64,000 bases of DNA from Phascolarctos cinereus (GCF_002099425.1 NW_018344001.1:8327001-8391000); one strand, 5' to 3'. Shown: positions 21,990-32,434, counted from the first letter of the stretch. Notes: generated by a model not told the origin, from the sequence alone. Numbers and translations are program-made.

Positions 21990-22155
21990 TGGTTAGGTTT
22001 TCAAAAATGTATAAAAAAGATTGTCAGTATCCCATGAACCTTTATCAGGTATGAACTCCTCTTTAATTAAGTTAGGAGGGGGAATAATGAGATTGAGTGA
22101 CCAAACAAGCTAGTTATACCCCAGGGGCTTTCAATAATGGGAGAAATATCTTTCC
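21990..22155. other. Unclassified sequence
   Basis: I see nothing recognisable. Confidence 0.35.
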
Positions 22156-22157
22156 GT

Positions 22158-22238
22158 AGATCTATCCATTTATCTATTATCCTTTCATTCATCTATCTAT
22201 GCATCTATCCATCATGTGTATCCATCTATGTTTATCTA
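22158..22238. repeat. Degenerate (ATCT)n tetranucleotide repeat
   Basis: The run consists of ATCTATCC, TATCTATT and CATCTATG variants over about 80 bp. Confidence 0.85.
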
Positions 22239-22254
22239 CTACCCCCCTTCCTGT

Positions 22255-22400
22255 GTGTGAGATGGTAGATAGTGTGCTGGGCTTGGAAAGTCAGAAGAAC
22301 CTGAGTTTGAAGTGTGCCGCATACACTTGGCAATTTGCTTAACTGCTCTCAGTTTTGGTCTCCTCATCTGTAAAATGGGAATAAAATAGGAATAAGAGAT
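22255..22400 (+). mobile_element. MIR/tRNA-SINE, degraded
   Basis: GTAGATAGTGTGCTGGGCTT, AGAAGAACCTGAGTTTGAAG and CTCCTCATCTGTAAAATGGG are in plus-strand SINE order. Confidence 0.7.
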
Positions 22401-23480
22401 GATTCTTATTCAGCTGTGAACAGTGTGCTGGAGTCCCTTCCACATCTGGGGCTCTGTATTCTTTGCTCTTCATAGGAGATGGAGCAGTGGCTGTTCCCCT
22501 GTCCTCCTACTCTGAGCTCCTTTCCTGGTGGAAGGAGAAACATGAAGCACGCAGCTTCTCCAGCTGTTGTGCTCTTGGCTCATTTCTGGTGGGGTTTGGA
22601 GACCCGTCTAGGCCTGGGATGGGCATTAGACTACAGTCTGGTTCTATCCTCTTTGCAAGAATTTCTGAGCAGCCAGGACTTTGGAGTAATTTAAAAATCA
22701 TGCCCTTGCCTTATAGCAGAATTTTTGATACATCTGTGCCCCTTTACTGAGTTAGAAAATTAGTTGAAGATTCATGTCCATGCTAGGGCTCATTGAGCAT
22801 TTCTGTCCTTCTCTTTCTGACAAAATCATTTATTCAGTGGAGTTTAGCCTGTTACACATCCCACTGATTTTCCCTTAAAATATCCTAAGTTAATGGTTGG
22901 AAGAAGAAAGAAAGGCTAGTTTCATTATAAAATCTCTCTTTGGGGAAGGATTGGTCTTAACAGATATGATGGGAAATGTCCATATGGAGTTTCAAGGAGA
23001 GCATAGCCATTAACACAATAGGAATTCTTGCCCTGACCCTCAGGATTTGTGTCTCACCACTTTGACTTTACCAAATTGTTCTGACCCTGGCCCCCGTCTG
23101 GCTTTCAATACCTGGGCATTCTCCTACTCTTCAGTGCTACCACAGGACTCACTTTGACCACAAACGTCCAGGTCTTTGACTGGGTGTGAGTGACTCCAGC
23201 ACTTTTCCTCTCCCTTCTATTTCTAATTTGGCCCACAGCTCTCCAGATCTTAGCTCTCCATCCAACATCAGTGGCTATCTATTGCATACAGTGCCAGTTA
23301 ATACATGATTGAATCCTTTCTTTTTTGAGAAAATAATTTTTGGTTTCCTAAGAACTTCCAAATATTGATTCTACCATTCCTCCCCCCCCCTTTAGTATGT
23401 TTCACAGAATGCAGAATGTGAGAGTAGGAAGGGAATTCACTGGCTGTGTTGTCTAAGTCCCAACCCATGCTCAAAAGGAA
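22400..23480. other. Unclassified intergenic sequence
   Basis: A pair of overlapping frames at 22,463-22,750 has no recognisable homology. I see no repeat except weak L3-like traces after 23,400. Confidence 0.4.
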
Positions 23481-23914
23481 TCCTTATGGTAACAGGCCCA
23501 ACAAGTTGTCCCTCAGCACCTCCCCCAAACAACCGTTTCACTTTTGGATAGCTGTGATTATTAGGAAGTTTTTCCTGACATCAAGCCTAAATCTGTCTCT
23601 TTAGAATTTTCACTCTGCTCTGTGTTTTGCTCTCTGGGGCTAAACAGAGCAAGTGTAATGCCTTCTTCATGTGACAGTCCTTCAAGTACTTGGAAACAGT
23701 CATCACGTTTCCTGAGTCTCCTCCAGGTTAAACAAGCCAGATCCCTCAACTGCTTCTCATGTAGCACGGATTGAACGCCCTGTCCACTCCCGGGCTGCTC
23801 CCCTCGGGACACTCTCAGTTTATCAATGCCCTTCTTTAACCCGGTTCTGGAGCCCAGAACTGCACACAGTGTTCCTGACAGGGTCTGGTGAAGGCTCAGG
23901 AGAGTGGGATTCCA

Positions 23915-24090
23915 TTTGTTGCTCAGTCATTTCAGTCATGGCTAACTTTCTGTGACCACATTTGAGATTTTCTTGGTGAAGACACTGGAGGGGTTTGCCA
24001 TTTTCTTCTCTGGTTCATTTTACAGATGAGTAAACTGAGGCAAACAGGGTTAAATGATCTGCCTAGGGTCACACAGCTGGTAAGTTTGTC
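23915..24090 (-). mobile_element. Marsupial tRNA-SINE (RTE-like tail), 5' part missing
   Basis: TTGTTGCTCAGTCATTTCAG, GACACTGGAGGGGTTTGCCA and TCACACAGCTGGTAAGT run in order. The head half is absent where the LTR begins. Confidence 0.75.
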
Positions 24091-24092
24091 AT

Positions 24093-24492
24093 TGTCACAA
24101 TCAAAATTAGCATGAGTGACTCCATTTTGCCTTTATCCGCCATTTTGTGAAGCTAAGTTTCAGCAGCTTGTAAGTCACTTAATTTTAAGTTACAAGATTA
24201 CTCACGCCTCCCAAAAGTTTCCCTACTTAAGGAATGTCACCAAACTAACCCTTTTTTTCTCCAGACCCTGCCTCCATCAATGACAAATCAAATATTTCAA
24301 TCCCTTTAATACTGTGTTTCCTGTTTTTCACTCCCTCCAAACTGTATATTAACTGTGAGAAACCAAGCTTCTGGATCCTTGGTTTACGAGAGACTTGGAC
24401 CCGGTTTGTTTTGCAACTTATTTTATCCATAAATAAATCATTGTCTGGATGAAACTCAGCTTCCTCCCAGCATCCCTCCCCCAACCATAACA
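24093..24492 (+). mobile_element. Solo LTR of an endogenous retrovirus (class I-like)
   Basis: A stretch of about 400 bp begins TGTCACAATC and ends CCATAACA, the TG...CA form of an LTR. It has a TATA-like GTATATTAAC followed by AATAAATCA about 80 bp later, as in class I LTRs. No internal retroviral sequence is present, so it is a solo LTR fossil. It lies between SINE/L3 pieces and is younger than the L3. No clear short target duplication is seen. Confidence 0.6.
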
Positions 24493-24868
24493 CTCACTGG
24501 GCACCAAAGCCCTCAGATCATTTTCAGAACAATTCCTTTCTAACCACGATTCCCTACTCTTTAGTGGAGAAGTTGATTTTTTGGTACTCAAGTGTGGGAC
24601 TTTTAAATTTATTTATCCCTACTGAATTTCATCTTATTAGATTTAGCCAAATGTTCTGATTTTTCAAGACCTTGTCGGATCTTGATGCTGTCACCCAGGA
24701 TGTTAGCTTTCTCTCCCAGTTTTGTGTCACCTGCAAATCTGATGAAAATACCATCTGTTCCTTTATCCAAGTCACTGACAAAAATATCAGACAGCATAAG
24801 ACCAGGCACCTTCTCAACATCATCAAGATGAAAAAGTTCACCATACACTGAGAAGAAATAAAAGATTG

Positions 24869-25146
24869 ATCAGAACCCATTATACACAGTTAGTTGTATG
24901 CTGGCAGAACTGAGGAACTGAGAGAAATTTTAAAATAGCTTAAAATAATAATAATAAACTAACATTCGTATAGTGGTTTAAATTTTGCAAAGCGCCTCAT
25001 GCAGTTTAGATCATTGGGTCTTCACAACGATCCTGGGAGGTAGGTGCTGTTGTTTTTTCCCCTTTTGCAGATAAGGAAAGTGAAGATGAGAAAAGTCAAG
25101 TAACAACAATGACCACAACAATAACAACAACGGTGATGACCATGCC
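24869..25146. repeat. Left arm of a ~278-bp inverted duplication
   Basis: The reverse complement of this segment matches 27,660-27,937 across a (GTT)n-rich start, a MIR core and a unique-looking 75-bp end. Shared peculiarities include GAAGACCCAATGATCTAA, GGCATGGTCATCA and GCATACAACTAACTGTGT. By eye the arms are about 85-90% identical. The MIR inside explains only part of the match. Confidence 0.8.
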
Positions 25147-25149
25147 ACT

Positions 25150-25350
25150 AGCTAGCATTTATATAATGCCATTATCACATCTGATCCTCATAACAACCTT
25201 GGGACATAGGTGCTATGATTATCCCTATTTTACAGACAAGGAAACTGATGTAGATAGAGGTTAGGTGATTTGCCCAGGGTCACACAGCTATGTCTGAGGC
25301 AGGATTCAGCTCAGGTCTTCCTCACTCCAAGTCCTATGTACTCTCTATGT
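25150..25350 (-). mobile_element. MIR/Ther-1 SINE, near complete
   Basis: CTAGCATTTATATAATGCCA, CCTATTTTACAGACAAGGAA, GATTTGCCCAGGGTCACACA and GATTCAGCTCAGGTCTTCCT are in reversed MIR order. Confidence 0.8.
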
Positions 25351-25379
25351 ACTGTCTCTCCTCTCCTATCTACCTGCCT

Positions 25380-25925
25380 ACAAAACACTCAAGTTAACCA
25401 AATGCCAAATGGAAATCTTAGATAATCTAGCTTCACAAAAGAAAATGGAGCTAGATTTTTACTTAGCCCTTCATGATCTAACTCTTGCTGTATTTCCTGA
25501 TGGACTTTACATTTCTGTCCCTCATGGACTCTGCCTTCCAGCCACGTTGGCCCATTTGCCCGGCCGGTCCGCAGCATTCCATCTCACACTCTGCACCTTT
25601 GCCCCAGGGTGGCTTGGCTGCTAATGCCTTCAGTGCTCTCCTTCCTCTCCTCCTTGCCCTTCTATGGAGCCCCCAGCTCCCTTCATAATTTAGCCCAAGG
25701 GCTACCCTCTTCAAGAGACTTCTCTGCTTCTCCTGGCTCCCCCATGGCTGGTTCTTCTCGGTTTTCTATTGACTTGTCTTCCTAAAGTTATTAGGCATAA
25801 AAGAATGGAAGGTGCTGGAGGGCAGGGACTGTTGTGTTTTGGTCTCTGTGTCCCCAGTCCCTAACACAGTGCCTGTGACCAGCATGGATTAAGTCCTAAT
25901 AAATGCTTGGTGATTGGTTCATTTA
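25380..25925 (+). mobile_element. L2 LINE 3' end
   Basis: The end is clear: GGTGCTGGAGGGCAGGGACT, AACACAGTGCCTGTGACC and AATAAATGCTTGGTGATTGG. The upstream part is diverged L2 3'-ORF sequence. Confidence 0.7.
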
Positions 25926-25999
25926 TGGCAAATCTGGGACCAAAACCCAGGTCTCTGGGCTCCCAGCTTAGCACTCTTTCCATCACCCCGTTCTATGAT

Positions 26000-26470
26000 T
26001 CTAGAGTGTATGCCTACATCTGCAGATATACACAGATATAGTATACATTATTGGGTATTCTATACATAGATTATATATGTAGTATGCATTATTGGATATT
26101 CTATATATAGATTTTACATATATAGCATACATTATTGAGTATCCTATATATATATATTTTGCATATATCACATAGACTTTATATATAGCATATATTATTG
26201 TATATCCCATAATAGATCACACACACATATTATATTAACATACACATGCAAATATACACACATGAATTAGATACATATGACATATAGTTCACATATATCA
26301 CACAATTATAACACCTATGACCTATATTATAACACATTTCCTATATATAATATATACAACTATTATAAGTGTATCTGTATATTCTATATAACACATGTTA
26401 TATTATATGTCCATCATACATTACATATGCATGTGTTTACATATATGGTTGTCTGTTCCCACAAAAGTAT
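26000..26470. repeat. AT-rich minisatellite-like block
   Basis: Units of roughly 55-60 bp recur, each with (G)CATACATTATTG(GG)TAT and CTATATATAGA variants, over about 26,030-26,215. They then grade into less ordered TATA/CACATA sequence. The short frames here are compositional artefacts. Confidence 0.7.
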
Positions 26471-26484
26471 ACCCTTAGTCTAAA

Positions 26485-26745
26485 TACAATAATAACACCA
26501 CACATTTGTATAGAACTTTAAGATTTGCAAAGCGCCTTACAGATTTTATTTCATTTGGTTCTCACAACAGCCTTGAGAGGAAGGTGCTATTCTGGTCCAC
26601 ACTTTATAGACGAAGAAACTGAGGCAGAGGAGATTAAATGACTGGCCCAGGGTCACACAGTCCCTCAGGATCTGAGGTAGGGTTTGAATTCAGGTCTTCC
26701 CATTTCTAGGCTCAGTGCTCTATCCACCGCACCACCTGGTTGCCT
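26485..26745 (-). mobile_element. MIR/Ther-1-type CORE-SINE, full length
   Basis: All regions are present reversed: TTTGCAAAGCGCCTTACAGA, AGACGAAGAAACTGAGGCAG, GGCCCAGGGTCACACAGTCC, GAATTCAGGTCTTCCC and CCGCACCACCTGGTTGCC. Confidence 0.85.
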
Positions 26746-26869
26746 AGAAGCCCAGGTAAATGGCTTTGACACCTGTGGACACTTTGATAAGCACAGAATC
26801 ACACGGAATCTTGGAGTTGCATATGGATAAAAATAGGGACTTGATCTGTGATTTTGTTTGTCTAGGGAA

Positions 26870-26935
26870 TGCAGCCAGCCAGCCAACATGCATTTATTCA
26901 GTGCTTCCTATGTGCTAGGCACTGTGCTTCGAAGC
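26870..26935 (-). mobile_element. L2 3' terminus fragment
   Basis: CAACATGCATTTATTCAGTG and TATGTGCTAGGCACTGTGCT are the reversed L2 end. Confidence 0.7.
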
Positions 26936-26939
26936 CAAT

Positions 26940-27115
26940 GAAAGGCAATTTCTTCATTTCTAGATGAGGCAAATCTACCAATTCCCACCTGCCACTTGAG
27001 AGAGTGGCTTGGGTGCACTGAAAGGTTCAGAGACTGCCCAGTTGCTCTGTGTGAGGCAGGTCTTGAACCCAGAGCTTCTGGCACGTGATCCATCAGGCCA
27101 CACTCCCTCCAGGCC
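26940..27115 (-). mobile_element. MIR remnant
   Basis: TCTAGATGAGGCAAATC and GAGGCAGGTCTTGAACCCAG match reversed MIR regions. Confidence 0.5.
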
Positions 27116-27149
27116 TTCACAGGTTTAGAAGGACCACCACCACCACCAA

Positions 27150-27400
27150 CTCCCTCCATGCCACAGTTGGAAGGGACTTGTTTTTCATCTCGGGGATTTC
27201 CCAAGGCCGGAAGACCCCAGCAAATGCTCGAGGGCCCCTCGTCAGTCTTGATGCTCGAGATGTTTCAGGGAATTCCTGCTCAGAGGGCCCCAGGTCCTCT
27301 GCTCCTCTGGCCTCCAGCCCCCCAAGAAGCAGCTCACTCCATCTAACTGTCAGGAGGTTTTCCCTGACTCGGCCTCACGTCTGCCTCTAGGCCAATCCTA
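27150..27400 (-). mobile_element. L3/CR1 LINE remnant
   Basis: ACTCCATCTAACTGTCAGGA followed by GGTTTTCCCTGACTCGGCCT resembles the antisense L3/CR1 3' region. Confidence 0.4.
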
Positions 27401-27659
27401 TGCCAATAAGAGAGCAGATTCACAAGTGGGTTTTCTGCTCTGGGGTGTCCTTTGCATTTTCAGCTTCCTGCTTTAACAGATCCCATTACAACACATTTTG
27501 TTTAGACGCAGGCAGGGTTGTCAACAACTTTTATATTAGAAATTGGTCGTTGTTTTGACTGGGAATACCATGGGCCTGGAGACACGGCTTCAATGGTGTG
27601 CTTTCAACGCAAGCTGACAGGCAGCAAACCACCATCCAGACCCCGCACAGAAGGGTTAT

Positions 27660-27937
27660 GGCATGGTCATCATCATTGTTGTGGTTGTTGTGGTCACTGC
27701 TGTTACTTGACCTTTCTCATCTTCACGTTCCTTGTCTGCAAAAGGGGAATAATAACAGCACCTACCTCCCCGGATTGTTGGGAAGACCCAATGATCTAAC
27801 CTATGTGAGGCACTTTGCAAACTTTAAAGCACTGTAGAAACACTAGTTTATTTTTATTATTTTAAGCTATTTTTAAATTTCTCTCGGTTCCTCAGTTCTG
27901 CTAGCATACAACTAACTGTGTAAAATGGGTTCTGATA
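27660..27937. repeat. Right arm of the ~278-bp inverted duplication
   Basis: It mirrors 24,869-25,146. It starts GGCATGGTCATCATC, includes a (GTT)n-like run and a plus-strand MIR core, and ends TAAAATGGGTTCTGAT. About 2.5 kb separates the arms. Confidence 0.8.
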
Positions 27938-27976
27938 AATCTACAGAAATCTACTCATCTGACTCCATAGCAACCT

Positions 27977-28010
27977 GGTGAAACTGCCCCAGAAGCGGGG
28001 CGGTTTCACC
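27977..28010. repeat. 14-bp-arm hairpin
   Basis: GGTGAAACTGCCCC, a 6-base loop AGAAGC, then GGGGCGGTTTCACC form a stem with one G:T pair. CCATA and TATGG lie just outside and could extend it past an internal bulge. Confidence 0.75.
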
Positions 28011-28029
28011 TATGGCATCTCTCATGCAA

Positions 28030-28120
28030 GAGGCAGCCTGGTGCAGGGGATAGAGGGTTGGCCCTGCCACCTGGAAGCCTGGGGCTCATGGCGTGACTCT
28101 GACAGGTGCCGCCTCTGAGA
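28030..28120 (+). mobile_element. Marsupial tRNA-SINE head
   Basis: AGGCAGCCTGGTGCAGGGGA followed by TAGAGGGTTGGCC is the SINE 5' end; the rest is poorly kept. Confidence 0.6.
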
Positions 28121-28249
28121 CTCTGTTGGATCGCGTACTGGCAAATCACAAATCCCTATTTGACACTCCATCCCTTCCCCCCTCCCCCACCTGCTGCTTT
28201 CTAAGGCAAGTTATAAATCAGCTGCAATCGGCAATGGTGGATGGATGTC

Positions 28250-28390
28250 CACAAGTCAAGTCAACAGGCATTTACTAGCTATCATTATGTGCTGGGCTCT
28301 GGGCAAAGTGCTGGAGATACACATAATACAAGAAAAAGAAAGATGGTCGCTGTCCTCAAGACACTTATGTTGGAATGGGGGAAATTCCAC
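28250..28390 (-). mobile_element. L2 3'-end fragment
   Basis: TCAACAGGCATTTACTAGCT, TTATGTGCTGGGCTCTGGGC and CGCTGTCCTCAAGACACTTA are the reversed L2 end. Confidence 0.75.
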
Positions 28391-28424
28391 ACTGGCAATT
28401 CCATACTGGCTAGCCAGGAGTTGT

Positions 28425-28560
28425 TTAGAAGCAGCTAGGTGGCTCAGGGGATAGAGGGCTGGGCCTGGACTCAGGAAGACCTGAGTTCAAATCCAGCCTC
28501 ATGCATGTATTAGCTGTGCGATCTTTGGCAAATTACTCAACTTCACTGTGCTAGTGAGTG
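28425..28560 (+). mobile_element. Marsupial tRNA-SINE, 5' half
   Basis: GCAGCTAGGTGGCTCAGGGG, GACCTGAGTTCAAATCCAGC and TCTTTGGCAAATTACTCAAC are in order. A reversed MIR scrap (GGGATTTGAACCCAGGTGTT) follows at 28,565-28,610. Confidence 0.8.
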
Positions 28561-28819
28561 TTGAGGGATTTGAACCCAGGTGTTCCTAATTCCAGAGGCC
28601 CCTTGCCACTGTGATCCTTTCCTACTTTTGAATCCTCCAATTCTATAACAATCCTCCAAAGCACCTAAGACCAGATCCAGGTCACATAGTGACCATCAGG
28701 AAGACTTGAGTGAGGTGGTAAGTGTCAGACTTACTGAGATAATCATCTGGGAGCAATGGTTTTCACTTCGCATCTTATATTTTACTCTCTTATGTTATTT
28801 TGTAGAAAGGCAAGGCCAA

Positions 28820-29180
28820 GAAACAAGCATTTATTAAGCACTTACTGAGTACCAGGCACTGTGCTGAGAGCTGGTATAAATCCAAACAAAAAGAAAGGCA
28901 GTTCTGCCCTCAAGGACCTTTCGTTCTAGGCAGGGAGAGTAATGCACGAACAGAGAAGGGAAGGAGGATAGTGGAGAAGATGGAGAGTCCGAAGCCCATT
29001 TGGGAAGATGAGGAAGCATGGTGGGCCTGGACCCATGCCCAAAATAGAGCCACCCAAAAAGAACTCACCAGTGGGAGGAGAGGGCTGGCAGGGCAGAGGG
29101 ATGTTCAAGGGTGAAAAGACCCCAGCCCTGAGGGAGGTTTTGGGGTGAAAAGTTAGCTGGATCATGGCAGCCATGTCCTG
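28820..29180 (-). mobile_element. L2 LINE 3' end
   Basis: CAAGCATTTATTAAGCACTT, ACCAGGCACTGTGCTGAGAG and CTGCCCTCAAGGACCTTTCG mark the end. The less conserved L2 3' region continues to about 29,180. Confidence 0.75.
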
Positions 29181-29520
29181 GGGGTGAGCAGTACATGAGT
29201 TACACCAAGCAGTTCTGTCTTCATTTACTCTCCATGTGCTAAACTAACTATATTTTGTCTCCCTTAATAGAGGGAGCTAGGAGACCTGTCCATGTGCCCG
29301 GAAGTGTACAGGATGGACATTTGAAAGCATCTGGGCCCCTGTAAGCCTCCTGATGGTAGAGTCATCACCTAAAACTGCCCCCACACTGTAGGATCCCTCA
29401 CCCCAAGTAGGATGCTATGCCATGAGTGGGAAAAAAAAGTCTGAGAACCACCAATCTGGGAGGTAGACACTTTGTCTTAACATCTAGAAATACGACAGAC
29501 ATTAGAGACAGCCTTGAGCA
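29180..29520. other. Unclassified sequence
   Basis: I recognise nothing here. Confidence 0.35.
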
Positions 29521-29527
29521 GCTGCCT

Positions 29528-29660
29528 CATTTTGCTGTTGTCATTTATCCTCTGTGTCAAAGAGAACCGATGATGTCACCCGTGAGGTCTCGACTCACTC
29601 GTGAATTGGATTTAAGTGAAGCAGAGTTGCACAGTGGTCAGCCTTACAGTCTCTTCCAGA
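29528..29660 (+). repeat. Unnamed mammalian interspersed repeat
   Basis: The phrases CAAAGAGAACCGATGATGTC and GTGAATTGGATTTAAGTGAA ring as a repeat I have seen in other non-placental mammalian DNA, but I cannot assign a family. Confidence 0.35.
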
Positions 29661-29833
29661 GTCACTGAAGTCTGCAGAGAAGGAAATCGAGCCCCTACGA
29701 AGCAGAATGATTGTGTGACAGTCATAGAGGAGGTGGGAGAGCTGGGATTCTGGAGAAGGAAAGGGTTAATAACCAAGACAGAAAAAAAAATTTACGTATT
29801 ATCACTCAGAATTTGAGGTGATTTTGCTATTTG

Positions 29834-30062
29834 GTGGTAGCTAGGTGGTGCAGTATAGAGGCCCTAGAGTCAGGAAGATCTGTGTGACCCTGAGCAAGTC
29901 ATTTAATCTCTATCTGCCTCAGTTTCCTCAACTATGAAATGGGATCATAATAGTGCCTACTTCCCAGGGCTGTCATGAGGATCAGATAAGACAATATTTG
30001 CAAAGCACTTAGTTCAGAACCTGGCACACAGTAGGCAATTAATATATGCTCATTCTCTTCCT
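29834..30062 (+). mobile_element. Marsupial CORE-SINE, short head deletion
   Basis: GGTAGCTAGGTGGTGCAGTA begins it. GTGTGACCCTGAGCAAGTCA, CCTCAACTATGAAATGGGAT, GGGCTGTCATGAGGATCAGA and CACACAGTAGGCAATTAATA follow. The box B-like segment is missing. Confidence 0.8.
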
Positions 30063-30094
30063 CTAGTGATGGTGTGTATGAAGTTGTATAACAG

Positions 30095-30420
30095 AGTACA
30101 TTCATTCAGCAAACAATTATTAAGTGCCTACTAAGTTCCAGATTAAGCACTGGGAATACACAAATGTGAGACAGAGCCTGCCTTCATGTAACTTACATTC
30201 CATTGGAGTTGAGGGAGAACAACATGTACACAGATAGGTAAAAACAAACTTTGTAGAGTGAATAAAACAATTTGGGGGGGGGATCAGGGAAGGCTTCTGG
30301 TAGGAGGTAGCATCTGAGCTGAAGGAAACTAGAGATTCCATGAGATGGAGGTAAGGGGTGAGCATTCTAAGCATAGAGCACAGCTAAGGCAAAATCACAG
30401 AGGTGGGAGATAAAACATTA
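30095..30420 (-). mobile_element. L2 LINE 3' end
   Basis: TTCAGCAAACAATTATTAAG, CCTGCCTTCATGTAACTTAC and GGGAAGGCTTCTGGTAGGAG are in reversed L2 order. Confidence 0.75.
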
Positions 30421-30459
30421 TCAGCAGGTAGTAGGCAGGGGATTCACTTGACTGCAGGC

Positions 30460-30657
30460 TGACGTATTTGTTTAACAACTGGTAAACATTTAACAACTGG
30501 CTCTTCCAAAGAACATACTTTTAAGTTTAAGTTACAATATTAATATTTTCTCCATCACTTTCTTAAGTTCACACTATCAAGAAAAGAGCCTATCAAGCTC
30601 TGATGTGTAGCATTCATGATTTCTAGAGTGTGAATGCTCACAACAAAGCACACTCCT
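30460..30657. mobile_element. hAT-like non-autonomous DNA transposon copy
   Basis: It is homologous to 37,260-37,500 in order: AAACATTTAACAACTGG, ACTTTTAAGTTTAAG, AATATTAATATTTTCTCC and TAGCATTCATGATTTCTAGA. This copy is shorter at both ends. Confidence 0.5.
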
Positions 30658-30675
30658 GGCTCTATAGATATTTTA

Positions 30676-30850
30676 GTCAGTCAACAAGCATTTATTAAGT
30701 GCTTAATGCATGCCTGGCACTGTGCTAAGGCTGGGGAATGAATGAATAAAGCATTTATTTGGCACCTAACATGTACACAACGCTGTCCAGATGTCCTGCT
30801 CTTTAAAGAGTTCACATTCTCCTGAGAGAGACAACACACAGGAAAACATC
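30676..30850 (-). mobile_element. Two L2 3' terminus fragments
   Basis: CAACAAGCATTTATTAAGTG is followed at 30,745 by a second start, TAAAGCATTTATTTGGCACC, both reversed L2 ends. Confidence 0.65.
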
Positions 30851-31715
30851 ACCTGCAGGTCAGATGGAAAGCTCCCATATTCTGCAGAGTACAGCGGTAA
30901 AGCAGATGCTGGCGCCCCTTCTTTGACGTCGTTAGTTATGTCACTCTTTGCGGGGCTCCTGGGTTCAGGCTCCCGTCAGGGTCTCAGGGGAGAAGCAGGG
31001 CAAGGCGGAGGTGCTGGCTCCTCTCTCGGGTCCTTGAGACTCCAGCCAGGCTGCTCTGCCGGCCCTGTGCACGGCAGTCGGTTGGGGATGGCTGGTCCCT
31101 TCTCCATAGGAGTCCATTCCCCAAGATAATGGGTGATGAGGGCTGTACTAGAATCAAGACTGGCGGTGTGGGGGATGCTGCCGCTCCAAGGGCTCCTGGG
31201 TCTGCATGTCTGTAGGTGGCAGTCGGCAAACGGCTGTTCCTGGTGGTGCTGAGGAAGGTGGTCCTGCTTTTTCCCAGCACGTTCTTCCCTCAGTGACAGT
31301 TATCTGGGCTGGGAGGAACCGGCTCCAGTGACTTGGAGACCGCTGCCATCCCCAAGGTTCTTGGGTTCAGGGTCCGAGGCTGATTCCATCGGGGTGTGAG
31401 GTAATATAGTAGTTGAGGCAATTGTGGTATTTTGACTTGCCCTGCACATGCTGCCTTCTGTCTTTCCCTTATATGTTCACAGGGATAAAACAAAGTAAAA
31501 ATCACAGTGACAAAGAATTTCACCCAGTCATCTTCTCCTTGTCCAATGTTGATTTCTAGAGCGTCTCTGGTTGTAAACTGGTGTGATTTTTTTTCATCTA
31601 TGAGAGTGACACTAAGGAAGAAGCATTCTCATCTGCTTTGCCACCACACCCCCCTCCCCGGATGAGGGGCTTTTCCATCTGACTTGCAGCTGGAATCTCC
31701 CGTGTGTGTACCATC
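30850..31715. other. Moderately GC-rich unclassified stretch
   Basis: Phrases like CTCCTGGGTTCAGGCTCCCG and TTCTTGGGTTCAGGGTCCGA recur loosely, so it may be an old repeat. I recognise no gene; frames of 112 and 98 codons have no homology I know. Confidence 0.3.
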
Positions 31716-31825
31716 TAACCGTTAGGACGTGGGCTCGTGGAGAGCAGAGGCAGCCTCGCTTTTCTGTTTGTATACTCAGCAGTTAGCACAGTGCCTTGCA
31801 CGTGTGACGCATTTAACATTTTTTA
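31715..31825 (+). mobile_element. L2 3' terminus fragment
   Basis: GTTTGTATACTCAGCAGTTA and CACAGTGCCTTGCACGTGTG match the L2 end. Confidence 0.6.
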
Positions 31826-31827
31826 AA

Positions 31828-31847
31828 AATTCATTAATTAATGAATT
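31828..31847. repeat. 20-bp perfect palindrome
   Basis: AATTCATTAATTAATGAATT is self-complementary and contains paired homeodomain cores (TAATTA). Confidence 0.9.
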
Positions 31848-31859
31848 AATAAGATTCAC

Positions 31860-32430
31860 GCATTTGCCTGTCCTTATTGCTTCTATACGAGGACCTGCTA
31901 CCTCACTGGGGCCCAATCAGCCTGGAGTTTTTTCTGAGCCAGCCTCCTGGAGACTATTTGTGGAAGAAAAGCCTGCCTGCTGTGCTTTCAGGCCAGGGCT
32001 TGTCCAAGAGGGGTGTGATCTGTCTGGGTGAGGTCACCTGGTGGGGCCTCATTCCCATCTCCATCTTCAATTGTCAGACAGGCGGGCATGACAGGCATGG
32101 GCAGGAAGGGAGACAGACAGATTGACAAGCATGTTGTCATTAAGCGGATCCTTACACTTTTGGGGCAAATATTGAGCAAATAATTAGAAAATAAATGGGC
32201 CTTTTAGAATAGCAGACAGGCTGGCCTTAGGCAAACTTATTAAAGAGGTGGTTTTTCTGTCTGCCTTCCACCCCTCCTTTCAGATGTCTCCCCCTTCTCT
32301 CTGTACTTCTCCCCTCAAAGGCACCCATTGTCTTTATGCCACCCTCAGGCTGCCCAGTATTTCTACTCAAGAACCCCACCCACTCAGCTCAGTGCTCCCC
32401 AGCAGGCAACGTCTCCTAGCGACCCTTCCA
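31860..32430. other. Unclassified intergenic sequence
   Basis: I see no confident repeat or gene. Confidence 0.35.
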
Positions 32431-32434
32431 ATAA

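Larger units (their letters stand above)
23480..24850 (-). mobile_element. L3/CR1 LINE, split by a SINE and an LTR
   Basis: The 3' part (23,480-23,905) has TAGGAAGTTTTTCCTGACAT and CTGGAGCCCAGAACTGCACA on the plus strand. The 5' part (24,540-24,848) encodes on the minus strand FVSDLDKGTDGIFI and FAGDTKLGEKA. The latter is the CR1-family reverse transcriptase box FADDTKLG with one catalytic Asp replaced by Gly, so this copy is inactive. Confidence 0.75.
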
